Assembly: GCA_028282725.1 (NCBI GenBank)
Contig: JANQHF010000054.1
Coordinates: 62,001 to 126,000, forward strand
Direction of reading: 5' to 3'
Source: Saprospiraceae bacterium
GTDB taxonomy: Bacteria > Bacteroidota > Bacteroidia > Chitinophagales > Saprospiraceae
DNA: 64,000 bases
The notes beneath the pieces were generated by a model, which saw only the letters and a program-made list of their open reading frames with translations, was not told the DNA's origin and searched no databases. Made by a program: the position numbers and the translations under genes. Of the stretch, positions 36,124 to 43,642 are shown one piece after another (position 1 is the stretch's first letter; every line of letters starts with the position of its first letter).

Positions 36124-37149
36124 ATGAAATCAACAATGGTCATCGTAATTCTTCTGTTTGTGCTCGTATTTGCGTGTGGTATAAAAAAAGAGAAGAACAA
36201 GGGTATGTCAATTGATGTGCAGACTTATGCAACCGTTGGCAGTGTAGAAAGAATAGACCCATCTATTGATGAGCTGATACCGAAAAATGCTGTAATCGAA
36301 GTATTGGACAGCGGTCATGTATGGACAGAGGGTCCGGTATGGATTGATGAGGGCAATTATCTGTTGTTTAGTGATATACCTCCCAATAGTATTTTCAAAT
36401 GGTCGGAAGAAGATGGAGCCAGTCTGTATTTGAAACCTTCAGGATATACAGGAACTAAGAAACGTGGCGGAGAACCGGGCTCTAATGGTCTGTTAAGGGA
36501 TCGTCAGGGGAATCTCATACTTTGTCAGCACGGAGATCGCAAAATTGCCAGGATGTCGGCACCCATTGATGATCCAAAGCCAGAATTTGAAACGATCGTC
36601 GACAACTACCAAGGAAGTCGATTCAACAGCCCCAATGATGCCGTATTTGATCGTCAGGGGAATCTCTATTTTACCGATCCTCCATATGGTTTGGAACAGC
36701 GTATGGATGATCCCTTGAAAGAACTGGATTTTCAGGGAGTCTATCGATATTCTAAAGAGGGTACCTTGAGTTTGCTGACGGACAAGATGACCCGTCCCAA
36801 TGGCATTGGATTGTCTCCGGACGAAAGTACGCTGTACGTAGCTAATTCTGATCCCGATATGCCGATCTGGAATGCCTACACTCTCAATGATGAAGGCGAA
36901 GTCACCGGAGAAAGACTGTTTCACGATGCCACGGGATATACCGGAAAAGGACTACCCGATGGATTAAAGGTGGACGAGAAGGGAAATGTCTGGGCCACCG
37001 GTCCGGGAGGTGTATTGGTGATCAGTGCGGACGGTCAACTACTTGGAAGAATTTTGACTGGTCAGGCAACGTCAAATTGCGGTTTTGACACCGATCAAAA
37101 TACATTGTATATGACTTGTGACGACTACCTGGCCAGGATAAAACTGTAA
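36124..37149 (+). CDS. SMP-30/gluconolactonase family lipoprotein
   Basis: A 341-residue lipoprotein with signal peptide ending LVFAC. The mature part is a six-bladed SMP-30 propeller. WTEGPVWIDEGNYLLFSDIP (about 62-81) contains the metal-binding glutamate, and NSPNDAVFDRQGNLYFTDPP (about 169-188), RPNGIGLSPDESTLYVANSD and LPDGLKVDEKGNVWATGPGG supply the conserved asparagine and aspartate. This set matches calcium- or zinc-dependent lactonases. It ends three bases before the convergent DinB gene. As a lactonase it could hydrolyse the lactone produced when a Gfo/Idh/MocA enzyme or the propeller dehydrogenase oxidises a sugar at C1. That pathway link is inference. Confidence 0.9.
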   Translation: MKSTMVIVILLFVLVFACGIKKEKNKGMSIDVQTYATVGSVERIDPSIDELIPKNAVIEVLDSGHVWTEGPVWIDEGNYLLFSDIPPNSIFKWSEEDGASLYLKPSGYTGTKKRGGEPGSNGLLRDRQGNLILCQHGDRKIARMSAPIDDPKPEFETIVDNYQGSRFNSPNDAVFDRQGNLYFTDPPYGLEQRMDDPLKELDFQGVYRYSKEGTLSLLTDKMTRPNGIGLSPDESTLYVANSDPDMPIWNAYTLNDEGEVTGERLFHDATGYTGKGLPDGLKVDEKGNVWATGPGGVLVISADGQLLGRILTGQATSNCGFDTDQNTLYMTCDDYLARIKL

Positions 37150-37152
37150 ATT

Positions 37153-37689
37153 TTACCAACCTTCTCTTTCGATCAATGCAGTGATGTGTCTGAGGTGATG
37201 ATCGCAATGCCAATTGTATAACTGAACCATCGTATTCAGAGACAGGTCATTTTTCCATTCCGGGTGTCCCAATTCTCTATCAAAATCAGCATCACTCATT
37301 CTGTCCATCAATAAAACCCACCGGGCATGAACAGCTTTCAGGATGTTTAGGGAGAATTTGACAGGAGCCGATTTGGCATCCGGCAATTCCGCCCATTTTT
37401 CCTGGTCGTATGTTTTAATTGTCGGATGATCTTCTGTCAATGTCCATCTAAAACGTACATAACTATTCAGATGACTGTCTGCCAAATGATGGACCAACTG
37501 TCTTACGGTCCAGCCTCCGGGACGATAAGGTGTATCCAGTTGTTCCTCATTTAACTCTGTTACTACTCCGGTCAATCGTTGAGGAAATGATTTTATATTA
37601 GCGATCATCTCGTTTCGGAGGATGACATCCAGGTCCTGTTTGGGATGAAATTTGCCAATGGGGTATTTCAATTTTTCAATATCCATCAT
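37153..37689 (-). CDS. DinB-like putative metal-dependent hydrolase (YfiT/bacillithiol transferase family)
   Basis: A 178-residue cytoplasmic four-helix protein of the DinB superfamily, YfiT branch. Metal-binding histidines are visible in GGWTVRQLVHHLADSHLNSY (about 58-77) and in the late NWHCDHHLRHI (about 158-168). The N-terminal LKYPIGKF segment is typical. Members include the bacillithiol S-transferase BstA and enzymes annotated as metal-dependent hydrolases. Two adjacent ATGs serve as start. The gene is divergent from the SGNH hydrolase with 58 bases between and is not part of the sugar operons. Confidence 0.88.
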   Translation of the reverse strand: MMDIEKLKYPIGKFHPKQDLDVILRNEMIANIKSFPQRLTGVVTELNEEQLDTPYRPGGWTVRQLVHHLADSHLNSYVRFRWTLTEDHPTIKTYDQEKWAELPDAKSAPVKFSLNILKAVHARWVLLMDRMSDADFDRELGHPEWKNDLSLNTMVQLYNWHCDHHLRHITALIEREGW

Positions 37690-37747
37690 TCTTCTTCTTT
37701 AGTTAGTGTGACAAATCTTAATTTGATTTCTGGTTAAAATTTACGTT

Positions 37748-38491
37748 ATGATTTTTTCGCGACGAAAAGCTCTGGGAGGCCTGTTGGTCCTGCCCATGTT
37801 GTCATCATTAAAGGCTCAATATAATGAAAGTGATATGTTGATTCCCGAGGGCCTGACTATTTTATTTCAGGGAGACTCCATAACCGACGGAGGAAGAAAT
37901 CGGGGAGCGTACTATCCGAATCACGGGCAGGGAATGGGACAAGGCTATGTTCGTCATGTGGTAACGACCCTTTTAGGCAGATACCCTCGCGAACAAATGA
38001 AATTTTATAACCGGGGTATTTCCGGGCACAAAGTGTATCAACTTCGAGATCGATGGATGGATGATTGCATTCAGCTAAAACCTGATGTAATAAGCATTCT
38101 GATCGGGGTCAATGATTTTTGGCATACGCTAACAAACAACTATTCCGGGACTGTATCTACTTATCGAGATGACTTCAGGGCACTACTGGACCAAACCGTC
38201 AATGCTCTTCCCTATGCACGTTTGATCATTGGTGAACCATTTGTTCTGCATGAAGGGACATCCATCGATTCCAACCGCTGGAAGGGAAATTTTGAACCAT
38301 ATCAATTGGCTGCTCGTGAGATCAGCCAGGAATTCAACGCAAGCTTTATACCATATCAGGCATTGTTTGATGCTGCCCTTAGAGAGGAGCCAGCATCATA
38401 TTGGTGCCCTGATGGAGTACATCCTTCGATGGCAGGAAATTATATCATGGCGGGGGCCTGGATACAGGCCTTTGAGGAATTGTATCAATGA
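37748..38491 (+). CDS. SGNH/GDSL hydrolase, Tat-exported
   Basis: A 247-residue esterase-like enzyme. The leader IFSRRKALGGLLVLPMLSSL contains SRRKAL, a twin-arginine motif, so periplasmic export is likely. Block I is FQGDSITDGGRNRG (about 40-53) with the nucleophilic serine, block III is IGVNDFW (about 118-124), and block V is DGVHPSMAGN (about 222-231) with the Asp-x-x-His pair. Such enzymes remove acetyl or other ester groups from carbohydrates. The last ~24 codons have a decayed copy at 40374-40445, beyond the following kinase gene. It could serve the neighbouring sugar-processing proteins. Confidence 0.9.
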   Translation: MIFSRRKALGGLLVLPMLSSLKAQYNESDMLIPEGLTILFQGDSITDGGRNRGAYYPNHGQGMGQGYVRHVVTTLLGRYPREQMKFYNRGISGHKVYQLRDRWMDDCIQLKPDVISILIGVNDFWHTLTNNYSGTVSTYRDDFRALLDQTVNALPYARLIIGEPFVLHEGTSIDSNRWKGNFEPYQLAAREISQEFNASFIPYQALFDAALREEPASYWCPDGVHPSMAGNYIMAGAWIQAFEELYQ

Positions 38492-38598
38492 GTCCGAAAG
38501 TTTATAATCCGTTTTAAGATTTACAGCGATGATTTGCTTAAAAATCAATATTTCAAGTATTAGTGGTTTTTAAATCAGGGGCGTTCTGCGTAATAATT

Positions 38599-40290
38599 AT
38601 GGAAACTACAAACACTATGTTGACGCGCACATTCCGCAATATATTTCTGACAGGAGTTCTGTTTCTTCTCTTTCCGGAATTAATCACATCACAAATTCAA
38701 CCACTCTCAAGGAACGACAAGGCTCAAGTTGCAGCAAGCCTGAAAGAATACGAACGAAATTTGGAAAACCAGGTAATTCATGAAGCAGCCCGTCATCTCA
38801 ATGACATTGCCTATCTGTATTGGGAACACAATGATTATATCAATGCTATCAAGTATTATGAGCAATCACTTTTATTAAATAAGGAGCTGAACAACGAAAA
38901 TGGAATGGCCATGATTAATAATAATCTGGGTATGCTTTATTCAGATATTGAAGAGTTTGATAAAGCCCTGGATTATTTTGAACAGACCCTGGCTGCGAGA
39001 AGAGCATTTAAAAACAAGGAGGGAATTGTAGCAGCACTTAAAAATATGTCGGTTGCAACAAATAATCTTGCCAGATACGATGAGTCGATTGAATTGTTAA
39101 ATGAAGCGTTGGCTATCGAAAGAGAGTCAATGGACATTAACAGGATAGCGAGTTGCTATTTGATGCTTTCCGAATCCTATGAAAAGGCCGGGGACATTGC
39201 CAATACAAAATATTACTATGATTTGTATAAAACCCTTTTTCTCAAACAACATGACCTGGAACTAAGCGACAAACAACAATTGGTAAATGACTACATTGAA
39301 AAATCAGAAAATCAGGAATTACAATTACAACAGCTTAATGAACAACTGAATTCGGCACAAAAAGCTTTGAACGAATTTGATGCCCAGCAGGTTCTATTGT
39401 CGGATTCACTTTCCAAAAAAGAAATGCAAGTGCGATTATTAGAAGCTGTAAGGGAAGTGGAACTTTTAAAAAACGAGTATGACTTAAGTAAAGCAACGTC
39501 CTTCCGCAATATGATCCTACTGGTTTCTGCCTCTATACTTCTGATTTTATTTCTGCTGCTCATTTACTTCTACTTTCAATTATTGGCGAACAGAAATGAA
39601 TTGAAAAAATCTAACAATGAATTATCATTGATAAATTCAATACTCAAAAAATACGTTTATTCAGCCTCGCACGATCTCAAGCAGCCAATTATAAACATAA
39701 AAAGTTTCCAATCTCTATTTCAAAATAAATACAATCATCTTATTGACAATCGTGGCAAGAAATATCTTGGAATCATTGAGAATAATATAAAATTCATGGA
39801 AAGAATGCTTGATGATTTTTTGGCATATGCAAACATTATAAAGAAAGATAATGATAAGACAACTATTGACTTGAATAAAGTAATTGATGATATTAAAAAG
39901 TTACACTCTTTTGATCAGGCGAATATAAGGGTGTCCGATTTACCTCAAATTTACGGGAATGAATCTCAGATATCTCGTCTCTTTCAAAATCTCTTCTCAA
40001 ACGCAGTAAAATTTAACGATAACAAAGTTCCATCTATTACCATTGCTCATAATATTAAAAATGGCATAGTTGAAATAAGGGTAAGTGATAATGGTATCGG
40101 AATTAAAGAAGAACACTTGACTATTGTTTTCGAAGAGTTTCAAAGAACAACGACTGAGCAATATGAAGGTACGGGTCTAGGCCTGGCAATGTGTAAAGAA
40201 ATTGTGGCTAATCACGGGGGACAGATACGTGCAGAGAATAATGATGTGGGAGGGACAGATATAGTTTTTCAACTTCAAACCGGTGAATAA
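38599..40290 (+). CDS. Tetratricopeptide-repeat sensor histidine kinase
   Basis: A 563-residue membrane sensor kinase. A signal sequence (LTRTFRNIFLTGVLFLLFP) is followed by periplasmic TPR repeats (about 60-210, for example YWEHNDYINAIKYYEQSLLL and EEFDKALDYFEQTL). A coiled coil (about 235-300) and one transmembrane helix (about 305-328) come next. The HisKA H-box is YSASHDLKQPI, with the phosphorylated histidine near 357. HATPase_c boxes follow: NLFSNAVKF, VSDNGIGI and GTGLGLAMCKE. No response regulator lies nearby, so it is an orphan. The start at 38599 is chosen over 38563 because it directly precedes the signal sequence. Base composition is more AT-rich than in the neighbours (codons such as AAA, AAT and ATA dominate), which may indicate acquisition. 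Confidence 0.92.
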   Translation: METTNTMLTRTFRNIFLTGVLFLLFPELITSQIQPLSRNDKAQVAASLKEYERNLENQVIHEAARHLNDIAYLYWEHNDYINAIKYYEQSLLLNKELNNENGMAMINNNLGMLYSDIEEFDKALDYFEQTLAARRAFKNKEGIVAALKNMSVATNNLARYDESIELLNEALAIERESMDINRIASCYLMLSESYEKAGDIANTKYYYDLYKTLFLKQHDLELSDKQQLVNDYIEKSENQELQLQQLNEQLNSAQKALNEFDAQQVLLSDSLSKKEMQVRLLEAVREVELLKNEYDLSKATSFRNMILLVSASILLILFLLLIYFYFQLLANRNELKKSNNELSLINSILKKYVYSASHDLKQPIINIKSFQSLFQNKYNHLIDNRGKKYLGIIENNIKFMERMLDDFLAYANIIKKDNDKTTIDLNKVIDDIKKLHSFDQANIRVSDLPQIYGNESQISRLFQNLFSNAVKFNDNKVPSITIAHNIKNGIVEIRVSDNGIGIKEEHLTIVFEEFQRTTTEQYEGTGLGLAMCKEIVANHGGQIRAENNDVGGTDIVFQLQTGE

Positions 40291-40373
40291 AAAAACATTG
40301 TGCATGGGTATGGTTTTATGTGATCCGCAATTTGACTCAAGCATAGGGACGTGCCGCCTGTCACGCAGGTTTA

Positions 40374-40505
40374 CCTGATATAGATAGTCCTTTTGTGGCT
40401 GGAAGTTACAACATGGCGGGGACCTGGATACAGGCTTTCGAAGGATATCCCGGTCCTTCAGTGGGAAATGGTTCATCATTAAATGAACAAAAAACCAACA
40501 AATAA
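40374..40505 (+). pseudogene. Remnant of an SGNH hydrolase 3' end
   Basis: Translated in frame, 40374-40445 reads PDIDSPFVAGSYNMAGTWIQ and then AFEG. It aligns without gaps to the C-terminus of the SGNH hydrolase at 37748 (PDGVHPSMAGNYIMAGAWIQ, then AFEE). DNA identity is high, notably ACATGGCGGGGACCTGGATA against the corresponding ATCATGGCGGGGGCCTGGATA part. The frame stays open to a stop at 40503-40505 but has no start, no catalytic blocks and a stop just upstream at 40344. The rest of the 312-base stretch between kinase and marR holds nothing else but the candidate operator. Confidence 0.7.
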
Positions 40506-40540
40506 TTAATCTGGTTCGCGTACTAGAATTAACTGTGAGC

Positions 40541-40560
40541 TTGCTACCTTGAGCGAGCAA
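40541..40560. promoter_or_regulatory. Candidate MarR operator
   Basis: A 20-base imperfect palindrome with five-base outer arms TTGCT and AGCAA; 14 of 20 positions match its own reverse complement. It ends 42 bases before the marR start codon. MarR proteins typically bind palindromes of this size in their own promoter region, so it is a plausible autoregulatory site. Confidence 0.4.
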
Positions 40561-40602
40561 ATTATTTCCCCGTTTAGTTAAAATTTTTATAGGTACAGGC
40601 GA

Positions 40603-41052
40603 ATGAGTTTTTTACTCAGAAATGCGCCACAAGTATTATTGTCGGCGGAAGAAATAATTAAGAGGTTTCGGGATCTCGTGAATCGCGCATTCCATAAAAA
40701 TGATCTCGATATAAGTTACGACCAGTGGATGGTCATCAATACCATTTCAAAAAAGCAAGGAGTTACCCAGACCCATGTAGCGGAACAAACACGCAAGGAG
40801 CCGGCATCGGTGTCCCGCATTCTCAACTTGCTGGAAAAAAAGGAACTGATCGAAAGAATGCCTGACCGTGCAAATAAGCGTGCAAAAAGGCTGTACCTGA
40901 CGCCTAAAGGAGATGATATTCAACAAAAAGCGACAAGATTATTCAACCTGATCGCAAAAGATGGATTCACCGGAGTGTATGAACAGGAGACCAATTTGTT
41001 TGTCAGGATCCTTGACAAGATCCAAAGCAATTTTGCTGAAAACAAAGAGTAG
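40603..41052 (+). CDS. MarR family transcriptional regulator
   Basis: A 149-residue winged-helix regulator. The DNA-binding region spans about 45-110: QWMVINTISKKQGVTQTHVA, the recognition helix around EPASVSRILNLLEKKELIER, and the wing MPDRANKRAKRLYLTPKGDD. N- and C-terminal helices form the dimer interface. No exporter or enzyme gene is adjacent in the same direction; it converges on uvrC, whose stop codon is directly adjacent (41053). It may control distant genes and itself through the palindrome at 40541. Confidence 0.9.
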   Translation: MSFLLRNAPQVLLSAEEIIKRFRDLVNRAFHKNDLDISYDQWMVINTISKKQGVTQTHVAEQTRKEPASVSRILNLLEKKELIERMPDRANKRAKRLYLTPKGDDIQQKATRLFNLIAKDGFTGVYEQETNLFVRILDKIQSNFAENKE

Positions 41053-42864
41053 TTACCGACTCATCATATTTGCTAATCCTTCCTTTATCAACTTGGCTTT
41101 TTGGTTTCCGACAAGTGCAGCTATATCTTCCAGCTTGGCTTCATCGATCCTCTTGACAGATCCGAATTCCGATAGCAGTAATCTCGTTGTTTTGGGACCA
41201 ATGCCCTCAATGCTTTCCAGGAGGGAAGTGGTGAAATCCTGTGAGCGTTTATCCCGGTGGAATCCTATGGCAAAGCGATGTGCTTCATTCCTCGCTTGTT
41301 GGATCAGTTTCAGACTTTCCGATTTTTTGTTGATATACAAAGGAATCGGATCGCCGGGAAAAAAGATTTCTTCCAGTCTTTTGGCAATACCGATCATGGT
41401 GATTTTCTTTTCCAGACCGAGCTTCTCGAGACTGGCTTTCGCTGCATTCAATTGCCCTTTGCCTCCGTCGATGATCACCAACTGGGGTAAACCCTTTTCT
41501 TCGTCGAGGAGCCTTTTGTATCTACGGTAAACAACCTCTTCCATTGAGGCAAAATCATTAGGACCCTCAACAGTCTTAATATTGAATTTTCTATAATCTT
41601 TCTTTGATGGACGTGCATTTTTAAACACCACGCATGAAGCCACGGGATAACTCCCCTGAATATTGGAATTATCAAAGCATTCTATGTGCATCGGCAAGAC
41701 GTCCATGCTCAAATCGGACTTCAGGGTATTCAGAATTCGTTGAGCGGGTGTCTGCTTTTTCATCTGGGAAGCTTCCAATTTCTTTTTCTGTAGAATGAAA
41801 TATCTGATGTTCTTCTCCGAGAGATCCAGCAATTTTCTTTTATCTCCCCTTTGAGGAATGGTGATATGGATGTCCTGATCTGGAAGGAAGAGGTCAAAAG
41901 GTACCACTACCTCCGGTGCGATGCTATTATACTTATTCCTAATCTCCGGAATGGCATATTCAAGAATGTCCGCCAGTTCAGAATCGAGGTTCATCTTCAA
42001 CTCCAAAGTGTCTGTATTGATCAATGCACCATTGACCACCTTCATGTAATTTACATAAGCCCAATCTTCGTCCACCTCGATGGAAAAAACATCCACGTCT
42101 TTTACAGTATGGCTGACAACGGTCGACCTAGCCTGGTACTCCTCAAAGAAGCTAAGCCTTTCCTTCATGTTTTCGGCTTCCTCAAACTTCAATTCTGAAG
42201 CAAGATGGCTCATTTCGGCCTTGATGAATTCCTTGACTTGTTTAAAGTTCCCGTTCAAAATGTTTTTTACCTGATCTATTCTCTTGTTGTATTCTTCTTC
42301 TGATTCCAGTCCTTCACAAGGCCCCAGACAATTTTTCAAATGATATTCGAGACATACTTTGAATTTTCCGGCATTGATATTTTCTTCCGAAAGATTGTAC
42401 TTACATGTCCGCAAAGGAAAAAGCCGCTTTATAATTTCAAAGATCTGATTGGTCTTCCATTTGGAGGTATAGGGTCCAAAATATTTGGAACCATCCCTGG
42501 TCACCTTCCTGGTAAAAAAGACTCTTGGGAATCGTTCATTTTTGATGCACAAGTAGGTATAGGACTTGGCATCCTTGAGCATTACATTGTACCGTGGTTG
42601 AAATTTTTTAATAAATGTATTTTCGAGAAGTAAAGCATCTGCTTCGGTATCAACTACGGTATATTCAAGATGCTTTGCATTTTTGACCATCGTACGTGTT
42701 TTATAGGCCTGATGCTTTTTTTCTCCAAAATAGGAAGCGATCCTTTTTTTTAAATGCTTGGCTTTACCGACGTAGATAATGGTATCAGAGCCATCCAGGA
42801 ACCGGTATACTCCCGGACGATGCGGAATGCTCTGGGCCATAGACTTATAATCTTCAGTGGTCAC
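41053..42864 (-). CDS. uvrC: Excinuclease ABC subunit C
   Basis: A 603-residue nucleotide excision repair endonuclease, normal length for UvrC. The N-terminal GIY-YIG domain shows PHRPGVYRFLDGSDTIIYVG (about 14-33) and KAKHLKKRIASYF. The UVR interaction segment, rich in Glu and Lys, follows near 205-240. The RNase H-like second nuclease domain shows ECFDNSNIQGSYPVAS (about 384-399) and IDGGKGQLNAA (about 468-478). Tandem HhH motifs close the protein (IEGIGPKTTRLLLSEFGSVK). It makes the dual incisions with UvrB. The GTG start overlaps the mgsA stop (GTGA); an ATG at 42840 is an alternative. Confidence 0.96.
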   Translation of the reverse strand: MTTEDYKSMAQSIPHRPGVYRFLDGSDTIIYVGKAKHLKKRIASYFGEKKHQAYKTRTMVKNAKHLEYTVVDTEADALLLENTFIKKFQPRYNVMLKDAKSYTYLCIKNERFPRVFFTRKVTRDGSKYFGPYTSKWKTNQIFEIIKRLFPLRTCKYNLSEENINAGKFKVCLEYHLKNCLGPCEGLESEEEYNKRIDQVKNILNGNFKQVKEFIKAEMSHLASELKFEEAENMKERLSFFEEYQARSTVVSHTVKDVDVFSIEVDEDWAYVNYMKVVNGALINTDTLELKMNLDSELADILEYAIPEIRNKYNSIAPEVVVPFDLFLPDQDIHITIPQRGDKRKLLDLSEKNIRYFILQKKKLEASQMKKQTPAQRILNTLKSDLSMDVLPMHIECFDNSNIQGSYPVASCVVFKNARPSKKDYRKFNIKTVEGPNDFASMEEVVYRRYKRLLDEEKGLPQLVIIDGGKGQLNAAKASLEKLGLEKKITMIGIAKRLEEIFFPGDPIPLYINKKSESLKLIQQARNEAHRFAIGFHRDKRSQDFTTSLLESIEGIGPKTTRLLLSEFGSVKRIDEAKLEDIAALVGNQKAKLIKEGLANMMSR

Positions 42865-43235
42865 GCTCCCAATTGGTTTAGTGCTTCAATAATCAGTTCT
42901 GCTCCTGCCGGATTGGTGACCAGGGGAATGTTGTGAACATCACATAATCGCATCAACATTTGAACGTCCGGTTCGTGAGGATGTTTGTCCAGGGGATTCC
43001 TGAAAAAGAAAACGCCATCTAATTCTTTGTTGGCGACCATGGTGGCAATCTGAGCGTCCCCTCCCATGGGCCCGGAAAGAAGCCTGGTCACATCGAGGCC
43101 AGTGTCTTCAATATGTTTGCCGGTCGTTCCCGTTGCAACAATATGAAAAAAACGCAGGATCTGTTGGTGTCTGAGTACAAACGACACCATTTCCGCCTTT
43201 TTACCGTCATGGGCGATCAGGGCAATCCTCTTCAT
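42861..43235 (-). CDS. mgsA: Methylglyoxal synthase
   Basis: A 124-residue enzyme that converts dihydroxyacetone phosphate to methylglyoxal, a glycolysis bypass. Substrate-binding motifs are clear: IALIAHDGKKAEMV (about 3-16), ATGTTGKHIEDTG (about 33-45), SGPMGGDAQI (about 54-63, with the catalytic aspartate) and FFRNPLDKHPHEPDVQ (about 77-92) with the conserved histidine. The ATG at 43235 matches the family start; an upstream start nine codons earlier is less likely. The stop overlaps the uvrC start by four bases, so the two are translationally coupled. Confidence 0.95.
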   Translation of the reverse strand: MKRIALIAHDGKKAEMVSFVLRHQQILRFFHIVATGTTGKHIEDTGLDVTRLLSGPMGGDAQIATMVANKELDGVFFFRNPLDKHPHEPDVQMLMRLCDVHNIPLVTNPAGAELIIEALNQLGA

Positions 43236-43269
43236 CAATTCAATCGAATTATTTATTAACAAGAGTCAT

Positions 43270-43277
43270 CAAAGATA
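43270..43277 (-). promoter_or_regulatory. Candidate -7 element for mgsA-uvrC
   Basis: The reverse strand reads TATCTTTG, a match to the Bacteroidota TAnnTTTG element, about 35 bases upstream of the mgsA start. I saw no TTG at the expected -33 distance. Confidence 0.35.
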
Positions 43278-43315
43278 GAGTTCTTGCAATTTCTAGGTGA
43301 CAGAGACAGGGCTGA

Positions 43316-43339
43316 ATACCTGCTACCAAAATTAGGTAT
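43316..43339. other. Inverted repeat upstream of feoA
   Basis: Arms ATACCT (43316-43321) and AGGTAT (43334-43339) flank a 12-base centre, between the divergent mgsA and feoA genes. It may be a regulator site or chance. It does not resemble a Fur box. Confidence 0.25.
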
Positions 43340-43411
43340 CTGGCTACTGATAATTTTAGCTTAGTATTTTATTTGTAAATATGATATTGCAGGTTCTTTA
43401 GCAGAGGATTT

Positions 43412-43642
43412 ATGGAAAGAACGGTATTGGATTTGTCTTTAGGCGAGGAAGCGACGATACGAAAGTTTAAAGATGCCAGTGTAGCGTGTAAACTGCTGAC
43501 TGTAGGCATTGTTCCCGATGCCAGAATTACGCTGATGAGAAAAGCACCATTTGGAGGTGCAGTATGTCTGAAACTGGGACAAACCTTTATAGCTGTCAGA
43601 AATACCGAGGCTAAAACCATTATTTTGGAAGAGATTGAATGA
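43412..43642 (+). CDS. feoA: Ferrous iron transport protein A
   Basis: A 76-residue SH3-like FeoA protein. LSLGEEATIRKF near the start and KLGQTFIAVRNTEAKTIILE at the end match the family, and the length is typical. FeoA is a small cytoplasmic factor required for full activity of the iron transporter FeoB. Its stop overlaps the feoB start (ATGATG), so the two are translationally coupled. Confidence 0.92.
   Translation: MERTVLDLSLGEEATIRKFKDASVACKLLTVGIVPDARITLMRKAPFGGAVCLKLGQTFIAVRNTEAKTIILEEIE

Noticed and set aside
40961-41530. 189-codon forward frame running on from marR
   Set aside because: Antisense to uvrC and lacking any family feature; marR ends cleanly at 41052.
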